The notes: a model not told the origin generated them from the letters alone. A stretch of 64,000 nucleotides of DNA from Candidatus Dechloromonas phosphorivorans (GCA_016714975.1 JADKBR010000003.1:186001-250000); one strand, 5' to 3'. Counted from the first letter of the stretch, positions 37,533 through 47,248 are shown. Translations and numbers: made by a program.

Positions 37533-39263
37533 ATGCGCACTTCGCAGTTCTTTTTCACCACCCTGAAGGAAGACCCCGCCGACGCCGAGGTCGTCAGCCA
37601 GAAATTGATGCTGCGGGCAGGCTACATCAAACGGGCTGCAGCCGGCATTTATACCTGGATGCCGCTCGGATTGCGCGTGCTGCGCAAGGTCGAGAGCATC
37701 GTCCGCGACGAAATGGACAAGGCAGGCGGGCTCGAACTGCTGATGCCCGCAGTGCAGCCTGCAGAGCTTTGGCAGGAATCCGGCCGCTGGGAGCAATACG
37801 GCCCGGAACTGCTGCGCTTCAAGGACCGCCATCAGCGCGACTTCGTCATCGGCCCGACCCATGAGGAGGTCATTACCGACGCCGTCCGGCGTGACATCAA
37901 GAGCTACCGCCAGTTGCCGATCCATCTTTACCAGATTCAGACCAAGTTCCGCGACGAGATCCGCCCGCGCTTCGGCGTCATGCGCGGCCGCGAGTTCCTG
38001 ATGAAGGACGGCTATTCCTTCCACACCTCGTTCGACGACCTGAAGCGCGAATATGGGAACATGCACGAAACCTACAGTCGGATTTTCGCCCGGCTGGGGC
38101 TGAACTTCCGCGCGGTTGCCGCCGACACCGGCTCAATCGGCGGTACTGGTTCGCATGAATTCCATGTCCTGGCGGACTCCGGCGAAGATGATATCGCTTA
38201 CTGCCCGGACTCCGATTACGCGGCCAACGTCGAACTGGCCGAGGCGCTGGCCCCTGCCACCCCGCGCCCCGCACCCGCGGCGGCTCTGACCAGGGTGGCC
38301 ACCCCGGGCAAGACGGCCTGCGTCGAAGTTGCCGAATTCCTTGGGATCGCTCTCGACAGCGTCGTCAAGGCGATCGCCGTCGTCAGCGAGAAGGAAGATG
38401 GGGGCAATAACTTTTCCCTGCTCCTGCTGCGTGGCGACCACGAACTCAACGAAGTCAAGGCCGGCAAGATTGCCGGCATGGCGCCCTTCCGCTTCGCGAC
38501 GGAAGGCGAAGTCGAGGAAAGCCTCGGCTGCAAGCCCGGGTATATCGGGCCTGTTGCGGTCGACGGCCGAAAAGTGGCTGTTTTCGCCGACCGTGCAGTC
38601 GCGGCGATGAGCGACTTCGTCTGCGGCGCCAATGAAGGTGGATTCCATCTAAGCGGCGTCAATTTCGGGCGCGACCTGCCGGAACCGCAGATTGCCGACA
38701 TCCGCAACGTGCTTCCTGGCGATCCCTCGCCGGATGGCAAGGGCAGACTGGAAATCCGCCGCGGCATCGAAGTCGGCCACATCTTCCAGTTGCGCCAGAA
38801 ATACGCTGCCGCGCTCGACTGCACCTACCTTGACGAGAACGGCAAGAGCCAGATCATGGAAATGGGCTGTTACGGCATCGGTGTGTCGCGCATCGTCGGC
38901 GCTGCCATCGAGCAGGGCAATGACGCCAAGGGCATCATCCTGCCAGCAGCCATCGCCCCCTTCGCAGTCTGCGTCGTGCCCATGGGTTACCACAAGAGTG
39001 AAGCAGTCAAGGCTGCCGCCGACAGGCTCTATGGTGAACTCAGGAAGCTCGGCGTCGATGCCCTGCTTGATGACCGCAACGAGCGCCCCGGCGTGATGTT
39101 TGCCGACATGGAACTGATCGGCATCCCACACCGGATCGTGATCGGGGAGCGCGGTTTGAACGAAGGCAAGCTAGAATACAAGGGTCGCCGCGATGCAGAG
39201 CCAACACTGGTTGACCAAGGCGGCATCATTGACATGATTCTGAGGAAACTGTGCGCCGCCTGA
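37533..39263 (+). CDS. proS: Prolyl-tRNA synthetase
   Basis: A 576-residue class II synthetase of the bacterial long form. The start MRTSQFFFTTLKEDPADAEV is typical. Motif 2 (QTKFRDEIRPRFGVMRGREF) and motif 3 are present, and a YbaK-like editing domain for mischarged Ala-tRNA is inserted at about 225-385. The C-terminal anticodon-binding domain begins near residue 475. It overlaps the next gene by 13 bases. Confidence 0.97.
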   Translation: MRTSQFFFTTLKEDPADAEVVSQKLMLRAGYIKRAAAGIYTWMPLGLRVLRKVESIVRDEMDKAGGLELLMPAVQPAELWQESGRWEQYGPELLRFKDRHQRDFVIGPTHEEVITDAVRRDIKSYRQLPIHLYQIQTKFRDEIRPRFGVMRGREFLMKDGYSFHTSFDDLKREYGNMHETYSRIFARLGLNFRAVAADTGSIGGTGSHEFHVLADSGEDDIAYCPDSDYAANVELAEALAPATPRPAPAAALTRVATPGKTACVEVAEFLGIALDSVVKAIAVVSEKEDGGNNFSLLLLRGDHELNEVKAGKIAGMAPFRFATEGEVEESLGCKPGYIGPVAVDGRKVAVFADRAVAAMSDFVCGANEGGFHLSGVNFGRDLPEPQIADIRNVLPGDPSPDGKGRLEIRRGIEVGHIFQLRQKYAAALDCTYLDENGKSQIMEMGCYGIGVSRIVGAAIEQGNDAKGIILPAAIAPFAVCVVPMGYHKSEAVKAAADRLYGELRKLGVDALLDDRNERPGVMFADMELIGIPHRIVIGERGLNEGKLEYKGRRDAEPTLVDQGGIIDMILRKLCAA

Positions 39264-39862
39264 TCGCCATCCTGCTGTTTCTGAGCGTTTCGGGTGCATT
39301 TGCCGGTGCGCAGATCTACGAGCCGCTTTCGGCCAGCGTCCAGGCCGCCCTGCACAAGGCAGTTTCGGATGCCCGTCCACCCTCCAGTTCATTCAACAAT
39401 CCAATGGATGCGGTCGAATGGCTGGCCGAGATGTCGCCACGACTGGAAAAGCGAATTCCCAACCGGGAGTATCGTCTCGACCTGCTGCGCAGTATCCACT
39501 ATGAGGCCACGCGCGCCGGGCTGGACCCGCAATTGGTGCTCGGACTGATGCAGGTCGAGTCCGCCTTCCGGAAGTATGCCGTCTCTTCGGCAGGCGCCCG
39601 CGGTTACATGCAGGTCATGCCATTCTGGGTCAAGCTGATTGGCCGACCGGACGACAGCCTGTTCGACCTGCGCACCAACCTCCGCTATGGCTGCACCATC
39701 CTGCGTCACTATCTGGATATCGAGAAGGGTGACCTTTTCCGCGCCCTCGGGCGCTACAACGGTAGCCTCGGGAAGCCGGAATATCCGAACATCGTGCGCG
39801 CCGCCTGGCAGAACCAGTGGAGTTACCAGAAGCCAATCAGGCTAGCCCAGGCAGGCCGCTGA
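39251..39862 (+). CDS. Periplasmic lytic transglycosylase (SLT domain)
   Basis: A 203-residue peptidoglycan lyase with a GTG start and a signal peptide (LIAILLFLSVSGAFAGA). The SLT domain has the catalytic glutamate in GLMQVESAFRKYAVSSAGAR, then GYMQVMPFW and ALGRYNGSLG. It overlaps proS by 13 bases and ends one base before the stop of the convergent ffh. Confidence 0.93.
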   Translation: MRRLIAILLFLSVSGAFAGAQIYEPLSASVQAALHKAVSDARPPSSSFNNPMDAVEWLAEMSPRLEKRIPNREYRLDLLRSIHYEATRAGLDPQLVLGLMQVESAFRKYAVSSAGARGYMQVMPFWVKLIGRPDDSLFDLRTNLRYGCTILRHYLDIEKGDLFRALGRYNGSLGKPEYPNIVRAAWQNQWSYQKPIRLAQAGR

Positions 39863-41221
39863 TCAACGCCCCATGCCGGGGAGCATGCCCCTCATGCCGC
39901 GCATCAGCTTGCCCATGCCGCCCCGGGAGACCATCTTCATCATCTTCTGCGACTGCTCGAACTGATTGAGCAGCCGGTTCACTTCCTGAACCTGAACACC
40001 GGCGCCCAGTGCAATGCGCCGCTTGCGGCTGGCCTTGAGGATTTCCGGCCTGGCACGCTCGGCCGGCGTCATCGAATTGATGATGCCCTCAACCCGTCCG
40101 ACCATCTTGTTCTCGGCACCGGCCGGCAAAGCCCCGGCCGCCTGAGCAATCTGTGCCGGCATCTTGTCCATCAGCGCCGACAGCCCGCCCATGCTGCGCA
40201 TCTGGGCGATCTGTTCCTTGAAGTCGTTGAGGTCGAAGCCCTTGCCGGATTTCAATTTCTTCGCGAAAGCGACCGCCTTTTCCTCGTCGAGCCCCTTCTT
40301 GGCCTCTTCGATCAGGGACAGCACATCGCCCATGCCGAGAATTCGCGACGCCATGCGCTCCGGATGAAACGCTTCCAAGCCAGTCAGCTTTTCGCCGACA
40401 CCGGCGAACTTGATCGGCTTGCCCGTAATGTGGCGCACTGATAGCGCAGCACCGCCACGCGCATCGCCATCCAGTTTGGTCAGCACGACGCCAGTCAGCG
40501 GCAAGGCTTCATTGAAGGCCTTGGCCGTATTGACGGCATCCTGGCCCAACATCGCATCGACAACAAAAAGCGTTTCAATCGGTCTGAGCGCCGCATGCAG
40601 GCGCTTGATTTCGGCCATCATTTCCTCGTCGACCGCAAGACGGCCGGCGGTATCGACGAGCAGGACGTCATGGTAATGACGCCTGGCCCAATCGACCGCC
40701 GCCAGTGCGATCGCTTCCGGCTGTTCACCGATGGTCGACGGAAAGAAATCGACCCCCGCCTGGCCAGCGACCGCCTTCAACTGCTCGATGGCTGCCGGAC
40801 GATAGACGTCGCAGGACACCACCAGCACTTTCTTCTTGTAATTCTCCTTGAGGAACTTGCCCAGCTTCCCGACGGTGGTCGTCTTGCCAGCACCCTGCAG
40901 ACCGGCCATCAGCACAATGGCCGGCGGCTGGGTATTGAAGCTGATCCCTTCATGGGCGCCACCCATGACCCGGGTCAGTTCCCGATGAACCACACCGACC
41001 AGCGCCTGTCCGGGGCTCAGCGAGCCGATGACCTCCTCTCCGACTGCCTTTTCCTTGACCGCAGCGACGAAGTCCTTGATCACCGGCAGGGCAACGTCGG
41101 CTTCGAGCAGCGCCATGCGCACCTCACGCATGGCGTCGGCAATGTTGGAGTCAGTCAGACGCGCTTCACCCTTGAGCGTCTTCATGACGCGGGCAAGACG
41201 ATTGGTCAGGTTATCGAGCAT
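39863..41221 (-). CDS. ffh: Signal recognition particle protein Ffh
   Basis: About 452 residues. The NG GTPase has the P loop GLQGAGKTTTVGKLG, DTAGRL and TKLDGDARGG; the M domain ends in a methionine-rich stretch (MMKMVSRGGMGKLMRGMRGM) that binds signal peptides and 4.5S RNA. The start MLDNLTNRLARVMKTLKGEA is used; the open frame reaching 41398 overlaps the divergent ccsA-like gene and is rejected. Confidence 0.98.
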   Translation of the reverse strand: MLDNLTNRLARVMKTLKGEARLTDSNIADAMREVRMALLEADVALPVIKDFVAAVKEKAVGEEVIGSLSPGQALVGVVHRELTRVMGGAHEGISFNTQPPAIVLMAGLQGAGKTTTVGKLGKFLKENYKKKVLVVSCDVYRPAAIEQLKAVAGQAGVDFFPSTIGEQPEAIALAAVDWARRHYHDVLLVDTAGRLAVDEEMMAEIKRLHAALRPIETLFVVDAMLGQDAVNTAKAFNEALPLTGVVLTKLDGDARGGAALSVRHITGKPIKFAGVGEKLTGLEAFHPERMASRILGMGDVLSLIEEAKKGLDEEKAVAFAKKLKSGKGFDLNDFKEQIAQMRSMGGLSALMDKMPAQIAQAAGALPAGAENKMVGRVEGIINSMTPAERARPEILKASRKRRIALGAGVQVQEVNRLLNQFEQSQKMMKMVSRGGMGKLMRGMRGMLPGMGR

Positions 41222-41250
41222 GGCGTGTGGGCTTCTAGTAGAATTTACGG

Positions 41251-42090
41251 ATGTCCGACATTGTAATTCAGCTTCTGCCCCACATCCTCGCGGCCCTTCT
41301 TTACAGCGCGCTCGGGTACCATTTCTGGAACACGCGCTGGCGGGAAAAGGACAATCAAAGTATCGCCTGCTCCATGCAAGCGTGGGAACGTACGGCAATT
41401 GCGGCAGCGCTGATCATTCATGCTATGGGTCTCTATGACGCGCTGTTTTCGGCAGCAGGCATGCGCTTCTCGTTCAGCTTCGCGTTGTCCCTGATGATGT
41501 GGCTTGCCGTGCTGATCTACTGGCTGGAGAGTTTCATGGCCCGTATGGAGGGCATGCAACCCATGGTCCTGCCTTTGGCGGCGGCATGTGCCTTTCTGCC
41601 GGTCATTTTTCCGCAGGCACATCTTGTAGCCAATGCCAGCGCCACCGGGTTCAAACTTCACTTCCTCGCGGCCATGCTGGCCTACAGCCTGCTGACGCTG
41701 TCCGCGCTGCACGCCATATTCATGGGTTTCACCGAAAACGCCCTGCACAAACGCCTGATCACACGCAGCCTTGCGACCCTGCCCCCACTGCTGACAATGG
41801 AATCGCTGCTTTTTCGCATGCTGCTGCTCGGCTTCATTTTGCTGACGCTGACAGTGGGTAGCGGCGTCCTGTTCTCCGAAACCCTGTTCGGCAAACCGCT
41901 CTCGCTGGATCACAAGACCCTGTTCGCCTTTGCTTCATGGGGCATCTTCGCCATGCTTCTGATCGGCCGCCATGCCTGGGGATGGCGTGGCAAGCGTGCC
42001 TTGCGCTGGACACTCGCCGGTTTTGCCTTGCTGATCCTCGCCTATGTTGGTAGCCGATTCGTCGCTGAAGTGATACTCGGACGCATTTGA
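41251..42090 (+). CDS. CcsA/YpjD-like cytochrome c assembly protein
   Basis: A 279-residue protein with eight or so membrane helices. It matches the CcsA/YpjD family, including conserved histidines and GSGVLFSETLFGKPLSLDHK, a variant of the heme-handling WWDP-like region. Relatives help in cytochrome c maturation or have an undefined role near ffh. It diverges from ffh, an arrangement that is common in betaproteobacteria. The IS3 element begins eight bases after its stop. Confidence 0.88.
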   Translation: MSDIVIQLLPHILAALLYSALGYHFWNTRWREKDNQSIACSMQAWERTAIAAALIIHAMGLYDALFSAAGMRFSFSFALSLMMWLAVLIYWLESFMARMEGMQPMVLPLAAACAFLPVIFPQAHLVANASATGFKLHFLAAMLAYSLLTLSALHAIFMGFTENALHKRLITRSLATLPPLLTMESLLFRMLLLGFILLTLTVGSGVLFSETLFGKPLSLDHKTLFAFASWGIFAMLLIGRHAWGWRGKRALRWTLAGFALLILAYVGSRFVAEVILGRI

Positions 42091-42183
42091 TAAGAAGTGG
42101 TCCGACAAAACTGAACATCGCGATAAGTGGGCATTCCGGGCATGCTGCTGGGTCATTGCTGACCTGGCGAAAAGGCGTTTTCG

Positions 42184-42501
42184 ATGTTACAGAAGAAATC
42201 AGGGCGGCGGACACGCCGAACCCACAACGCAACATTCAAGGCGCGTGTTGCCTTGGTGGCCCTGCGAGAGGATCGGACCCTGGCCGATCTTGCTGCGGAG
42301 TTTGAAGTGCATCCGAACCAGATCACCGAATGGAAGAAACAACTTCTTGAACGGGCTGCCTACGTATTTGGTGGCGGGACAACGGGTGACAAAGCGGTCG
42401 ATTTGGCGCCGTTGCATGCCAAGATCGGTCAGCTGGCGCTGGAGAATGATTTTTTGGAACATGCGCTCAGCAAAGCGGGATTGCTGAGCGCAATGCGATG
42501 A
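42184..42501 (+). CDS. IS3-family transposase OrfA
   Basis: A 105-residue DNA-binding subunit. A helix-turn-helix occupies about 20-50 (DLAAEFEVHPNQITEWKKQL) followed by a leucine-zipper-like helix. Its stop overlaps the orfB start by four bases (ATGA). In active IS3 elements the two are joined by programmed frameshifting; no slippery stretch was recognised here. Confidence 0.93.
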   Translation: MLQKKSGRRTRRTHNATFKARVALVALREDRTLADLAAEFEVHPNQITEWKKQLLERAAYVFGGGTTGDKAVDLAPLHAKIGQLALENDFLEHALSKAGLLSAMR

Positions 42502-43330
42502 TCGACCGCCAGCACGCATTGCCCATCATCCGTCAAGCCCTGCTGCTCGGCATCAGTCGGGGGACCGTCTATTACCTGCCCAAGCCGACGCTGTCGGCTG
42601 ATCTCGCACTGATACGTCGCCTGGATGAACTGCACCTGAAACATCCCTTCATGGGCGCACGGCAGCTCTCCCGGCAGTTGAAGCGTGAAGGCATGCTCGC
42701 CGGGCGCGTCCATGTTCGAACGCTGATGATCCGCATGGGGATGGAAGCCTTGTGTCCGCAACCGGGGACCAGCAAACCGCATCCCGGCCACAAGATCTAT
42801 CCCTACCTGCTGCGTGGCCTGTCGATCACGCGGGCCAATCAGGTCTGGGCCCTGGATACCACGTACATCCCCATGCCCCGTGGCTTTGTCTATCTCACGG
42901 CGGTGGTCGATGTCGCCAGTCGGAAGGTGCTGGCGCACAAGACGGCCACGACGCTGGAAGCCTGTCATGCCAAGGAAGTGATCGAGCAGGCCTTTGCCCG
43001 CTTTGGCCTGCCGGAGATCGTCAATACCGATCAAGGCAGCCAATTCGCCGCCACCGAATTCACCGATGCCGTTCTGGGAAAAGGCTGCAAACTCTCGATG
43101 GACGGACGCGGCGCTTGGCGCGACAACGTGTTTGTCGAGCGACTCTGGCGCAGCGTGAAGTACGAGCGCGGGTCTATCTCAAAGCCTATGACAGCGTCTG
43201 CGCAGCGCGTGCCGACATCGCCGACTACTTTCGCTGCTACAACACGGAAAGACCTCATTCGAGTCTGGAGGACCGTACGCCCGACGAAACTTACCTCAAT
43301 TTGTCACCGACGCTCTCTGAGGCCGCCTAA
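42498..43330 (+). pseudogene. IS3-family transposase OrfB, frameshifted
   Basis: The frame from 42498 carries the catalytic DDE residues in WALDTTYIPMP, NTDQGSQF and DNVFVERLW. Around 43164-43173 the frame breaks: after SVKYE the family C terminus (VYLKAYDSVCAARADIADYF, NTERPHSSL) continues in the frame that ends at 43330. One base lost or two gained (GAGCGCGGGTC instead of a GAGGAGGTC-type sequence) explains it. Continuing in the original frame gives an unrelated 452-residue product. Confidence 0.9.
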
Positions 43331-43354
43331 AATGAAGCCCTTGGTGCGCCCCGA

Positions 43355-43424
43355 GTTATCCACCCCCGCCCGCCATCCAGCCAGCTATAGAAGGAGCGCT
43401 GGCTGTCGGGCGGGCGTGGATAAC
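43355..43424. repeat. Long imperfect palindrome near the IS3 right end
   Basis: About 70 bp. The outer arms GTTATCCAC (43355-43363) and GTGGATAAC (43416-43424) are perfect, inner arms CCCGCCCG / CGGGCGGG and CCAGCCAGC / GCTGGCTG (43377-43385 and 43398-43405) also pair. It could be a REP-like element or a small inserted sequence. Confidence 0.75.
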
Positions 43425-43570
43425 ACTGCACCGTCCCCCTCACGCCCAGTGTCCACTTATCAATCGGGGATTGCTGTTCAAACGAACCGGGCCACTTCTC
43501 CCGAAGAGGAGCCGCTGGCGGCGACTTTCCGCGCAACAGGCGCGAGTCACCGCCTGACGAGCGGCAGGCT

Positions 43571-43599
43571 AAAGGGGCCACCCATTAGTCGGCCCCTTT
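43571..43599. terminator. Possible terminator after the glycine-zipper lipoprotein gene
   Basis: AAAGGGGCC (43571-43579) pairs with GGCCCCTTT (43591-43599). It lies 69 bases past the minus-strand stop and has only a short T run. Confidence 0.5.
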
Positions 43600-43667
43600 C
43601 CCCGCGTCCGATCCAGCTACTGCGCGGACCAGCAGGCGCACAGCGCCGGCGTCGCCTGAACCACCGA

Positions 43668-44198
43668 CTATCTGGGCGGCGGTGGCGGTGGCGCACCCGG
43701 CGGCGGTGGCGGAATGCCGGCGCTCTGGGGGTTGTTGATCGCGCGCGGCTGAACCATGCTGGCCGGCACCGGCACCGAATGGCCCTTGACGTACATGCAC
43801 TGGATGTAGGCGTTGTTGTACTGGCGCTGGGTGCCATAGCCAGAGGCATAGGCTGAATTTGCTCCATAGGCGCTGCCGCCCACCAGACCGACTCCGGCAC
43901 CGACGGCAGCGCCCTGGCTGCCACCTATCGCCGCGCCGGCCAGCGCACCGACAGCGGTGCCAACCACGGCGCTGCCGACGGCGGCCTGGTTCGCCGCGTC
44001 CTGGGCAGTCACGCCACCAATCTGATAGTAGGCATATTGGCGACACTGGTTGTCGTCGAAGCGGAACTGGTCCATCGTCGCCCCCCGGCCCGGCATCACC
44101 AGGGCAGTCGGCCCGGTCGGCATGACGGTACACGCCCCCAGCCACAGGGCGGCGCCTACCACGCCAAAACGCGAGATGAATGTGTTATGGATTTTCAT
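43668..44198 (-). CDS. Glycine-zipper outer-membrane lipoprotein
   Basis: A 176-residue lipoprotein: signal peptide with lipobox LGAC (cysteine about 23). Residues 65-105 form a glycine-zipper (GTAVGALAGAAIGGSQGAAV, GAGVGLVGGSAYG), a packing motif for membrane hairpins. The C terminus is proline-rich (PPPPPGAPPPPPPR). Function unknown; related proteins are envelope lipoproteins. It lies four bases after the next upstream gene and likely shares its transcript. Confidence 0.88.
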   Translation of the reverse strand: MKIHNTFISRFGVVGAALWLGACTVMPTGPTALVMPGRGATMDQFRFDDNQCRQYAYYQIGGVTAQDAANQAAVGSAVVGTAVGALAGAAIGGSQGAAVGAGVGLVGGSAYGANSAYASGYGTQRQYNNAYIQCMYVKGHSVPVPASMVQPRAINNPQSAGIPPPPPGAPPPPPPR

Positions 44199-44201
44199 TG
44201 G

Positions 44202-44597
44202 CTAGTTTCCCGGTTGTGGCAGAACTTTCTGCCAGCCACCCGGACATTCCTTGACGTAGGGGTAATACTGGTTCGATCCGCGGCAGAAGTACCAGTATTG
44301 CACGGCCGGACCCGGCGCCTGATCGACCAAAGCGTCGCTCTGCTCGATATAGACCGTGGGCTCCGGCGGTGTCACGACGACCACCGGCGCGGGGTTGTAG
44401 AACGGGTCACCATAAAGATATGGCCCGGGATAATAGGGGCGCGGGTAATAGTATGGACGCGGATAGGCCGGACCCCAGTAGGGACCGGGACCGACATAGA
44501 CGCCGACACCGCCGTAAACACGACCTCCGGCCCAGGAATCACCCACGCCCGCGAGCAGCAATACGGCAAGAACGGAGAGCAGTCGTTGCGCTTTCAT
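44202..44597 (-). CDS. Secreted tyrosine/proline-rich protein of unknown function
   Basis: About 131 residues with signal peptide (LLSVLAVLLLAGVGDSWAG). The middle is low complexity, rich in Y, P and G (GPAYPRPYYYPRPYYPGPYL), and two cysteines near the end (YWYFCRG, YVKECPGG) may form a disulphide; similar YXWYFCxxxxxYYPYV ends are common in exported betaproteobacterial proteins. The start is ATG 44597; the frame to 44627 lacks a signal start. Confidence 0.75.
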   Translation of the reverse strand: MKAQRLLSVLAVLLLAGVGDSWAGGRVYGGVGVYVGPGPYWGPAYPRPYYYPRPYYPGPYLYGDPFYNPAPVVVVTPPEPTVYIEQSDALVDQAPGPAVQYWYFCRGSNQYYPYVKECPGGWQKVLPQPGN

Positions 44598-44705
44598 CGA
44601 ATAGCTTTCAATGCCTTTTCCCTGCATCTGCGGACACGATAGCGGATAGCGCGCCGACCGACTGCAACAAATTGCTACAAGTTGTAATCGGCGGCAGCGT
44701 CACGA

Positions 44706-46001
44706 TCAGAGCAGTTTCATCTTTTTCGCCATTTCACGCAGTTGACCGCGAAAATCCGGATGCGCGATGCCAATCAGGGCTTCGCAGCGCTGCTTGGCCG
44801 TCTTGCCGCGCAGTTGTGCGACGCCGTACTCGGTGACGACATAGTTGATGTCGTTCTTCCCGGTCGATACATGGGTTCCGGGCTCGAGGGTCGGCACGAT
44901 GCGCGAGATGGTGTCGTGCTTGGCGGTCGACGGCAGGACGATAAAGGACTTGCCGCCGTTGGAACGATTGGCGGCGCGCACGAAATCGGACTGGCCCCCG
45001 GTACCCGAATACGGCGTGTAGCCCAGGCTTTCCGACCCGCACTGGCCCATGAAATCGACCTGCATCGTCGCGTTGACGGCATGCAGGTTGTCGTTCTGGC
45101 CCGCCCGGTAGGGGTCGTTGGTGAAATCGACCGGGTGCATCTCGAGCGCCGGGTTGCGGTTCATGAACTGGTAGAGCTTCTTCGAGCCCAGTGCAAAAGT
45201 CGCCAGCATCTTGCCATGGTGATAATTCTTCTTGCGATTGGTGATGACGCCGGCGTCGACCAGCGTCATGATGCCGTCGCCGACCATTTCGGTATGGACG
45301 CCGAGGTCGCGCTTGTCGGTAAGTTGCATGACCACGGCGTCGGGGATGCCACCGTAGCCGATCTGCAGCGTCGCGCCGTCCGGAATCATGTCGGCGACGT
45401 ACTTGCCGATCGCTTCCTGGACCGGCCCGATCTTCGGCAGACCGACCTCGAAGATGGGATCCTCGCTCTCGCACAGCGCGGTGACCTGCGAAATGTGGAC
45501 GTGGCAATCGCCGTTGGCGAAGGGCACGTTGGGATTGACCTCGAGGACGACGGCGCGCGCCTTCTCGACAGCGGCCATGGTGTAGTCGGTCGCCAGCGAC
45601 AGCGAGAAATAGCCGTGCTCGTCCATCGGCGAGGCCATGGTGAATACGACATCGGCCGGGATCATGTTGCGAGCGATCAGCCCCGGCAACTCGGAAAAAT
45701 ACGCCGGGAGGTAGTCGATCCACCCGGCCTGGCCACCGGGGCGCGAGGCGCCACTGAGGAAATAAGCCTCGTGGCGGACATTGTCCACCGTTTCCGGGTC
45801 GAAATAGTCGAACTTGCGCAGCGCCAGAATCTGCGCCACCCTGACATCGCGGAAGTCGCGCCTTTGCTCGGACAGCGCCGCCAGCAAGGTCGGCGGCTCG
45901 CCGACCGCAGTCGGCACGATGATTGTCTCACCGTTCCTGACCACGCGAACGGCGTCGGCGGCAGACATGCGTTTCTGCTGATAAAGCGCTCTGACTGACA
46001 T
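44706..46001 (-). CDS. Acetyl-CoA hydrolase/transferase family protein
   Basis: A 431-residue class I CoA-transferase. The catalytic glutamate lies in the segment HTEMVGDGIM, the glycine-rich GYGGIPDAVV precedes it, and YGVAQLRGKTAKQRCEALIG near the end is typical. Acetyl-CoA:propionate or 4-hydroxybutyrate CoA-transferase are likely; the exact acid cannot be told. With the PHA synthase 8 kb away it could supply acyl-CoA, but that is only proximity. Confidence 0.93.
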   Translation of the reverse strand: MSVRALYQQKRMSAADAVRVVRNGETIIVPTAVGEPPTLLAALSEQRRDFRDVRVAQILALRKFDYFDPETVDNVRHEAYFLSGASRPGGQAGWIDYLPAYFSELPGLIARNMIPADVVFTMASPMDEHGYFSLSLATDYTMAAVEKARAVVLEVNPNVPFANGDCHVHISQVTALCESEDPIFEVGLPKIGPVQEAIGKYVADMIPDGATLQIGYGGIPDAVVMQLTDKRDLGVHTEMVGDGIMTLVDAGVITNRKKNYHHGKMLATFALGSKKLYQFMNRNPALEMHPVDFTNDPYRAGQNDNLHAVNATMQVDFMGQCGSESLGYTPYSGTGGQSDFVRAANRSNGGKSFIVLPSTAKHDTISRIVPTLEPGTHVSTGKNDINYVVTEYGVAQLRGKTAKQRCEALIGIAHPDFRGQLREMAKKMKLL

Positions 46002-46105
46002 ATGATTCTCTCCTCAGATGGTTGTTTCAAACAGCGTTAGCTTCGCATGGTGTTGTTGTCCGCGATGTGACCGGGATCAATATCCTGCGAAGCGAATTCC
46101 CGTGC

Positions 46106-47248
46106 TCAGACCTTTCGATTGCTACCGGCCACCATGCGAATTTCGAACAGGCGGCACTCGAGCGGACCGTTGAACAACGGCGTCTTGCGGCTGGGCTTGA
46201 GGCCGACCAGCTTGGGCAGGCGCAGGTCGGCGGTGAAGAAGAAACAGTTCCAGCCCGGCCAATTCCGCTTCAGCGCCGAGCCCAGCAGCGGGTAGAACGC
46301 CGCCAGTTCCTCCAGCTCGCCAATGCGCTCGCCATAGGGCGGGTTGGCGATCAGGATGCCGTGCTCGGTTAGCGGCTGGACTTCCAGCAGATCGGCGCGG
46401 TCGACGGTGACGATGCCGCCGAAACCAGCCGACTGAAGATTGTTCCGGGTGGCGCGCACCGCCTTCTCGTCGAGGTCGTAGCCACGAATATCCATCGGCT
46501 CGGGTTCCCTGCAGCGCGCTTCGGCCGCCTGCCGGAGGTTCGCCCAGTTGACCGCCTCGAAGCTGGACAGCAGTTCGAAGGCGAAGCCACGATCCAGTCC
46601 GGGCGCCCGATCAAGCGCGACCTGCAGCGCTTCGAGCAGGAAGGTGCCGCTGCCGCACATCGGGTCGACCAGCGGCATGCCGGGTTGCCAGCCGCTCAGT
46701 TTGAGGATGCCGGCGGCCAGGTTTTCCTTTAGAGGCGCCTCGACGCTGTTCTTGCGCAGGCCGCGCTGCCACAGGGGCTGGCCCGACGTATCGAGATAGA
46801 GCGTGCACTGGCTATCGGTCAGAAAGACGTGAACGCTGACATCCGGATTGCGGACCTTGACGTCCGGGCGAGCCCCGCGCTCCTCGCGGAAACGGTCGCA
46901 GACGGCGTCCTTGACGCGCAGCGTAACGAAATCGAGTGACTTGAGCGGGCACTTGATCGCCGTCGTCACCACGCGCATCGTCCGCGTCACATCGAAGTAG
47001 TCCGGCCAGCGCTGGGCGACGGCAAGGCGGTAGATATCCTCCTCGCGCGTGTAGGGCCCCTGGGCGATGAGCCACAGGATGCGGGTAGCGAGCCGGGATT
47101 CGAGGTTGGCGCGATAGCAGACTCCCCAGTCGCCCGAAAAATGCACGCCGCCGTGCGTCGACCGCAACTGTGCGGCGCCGACCGAACGCAGTTCCTCGCT
47201 CAGCAGTTCTTCCAGCCCGCGCGGGCAGATTGCGAAATACTTGTTCAT
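46106..47248 (-). CDS. THUMP-domain RNA methyltransferase, RlmL-like
   Basis: About 380 residues. A THUMP domain occupies the first 160 residues, then a Rossmann methyltransferase with DPMCGSGTFLLEAL and the NPPYGER catalytic motif for N2-guanine methylation. It matches the N-terminal half of E. coli RlmKL, which methylates G2445 of 23S rRNA. Single-domain RlmL forms are common. The start MNKYFAICPRG shares bases (TGATG) with the stop of the CopD-like gene; the longer frame is rejected. Confidence 0.92.
   Translation of the reverse strand: MNKYFAICPRGLEELLSEELRSVGAAQLRSTHGGVHFSGDWGVCYRANLESRLATRILWLIAQGPYTREEDIYRLAVAQRWPDYFDVTRTMRVVTTAIKCPLKSLDFVTLRVKDAVCDRFREERGARPDVKVRNPDVSVHVFLTDSQCTLYLDTSGQPLWQRGLRKNSVEAPLKENLAAGILKLSGWQPGMPLVDPMCGSGTFLLEALQVALDRAPGLDRGFAFELLSSFEAVNWANLRQAAEARCREPEPMDIRGYDLDEKAVRATRNNLQSAGFGGIVTVDRADLLEVQPLTEHGILIANPPYGERIGELEELAAFYPLLGSALKRNWPGWNCFFFTADLRLPKLVGLKPSRKTPLFNGPLECRLFEIRMVAGSNRKV

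Larger units (their letters stand above)
42098..43494 (+). mobile_element. IS3-family insertion sequence, probably inactive
   Basis: Orf A and B with imperfect terminal repeats: TGGTCCGACAAAACTGAACA at 42098-42117 and, on the minus strand from 43494, TGGCCCGGTTCGTTTGAACA. GAAG flanks the left end and CTTC the right, possibly part of the repeats. No clear target duplication is seen. orfB is frameshifted, and a 70-bp palindrome lies between orfB and the right end. Confidence 0.8.
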
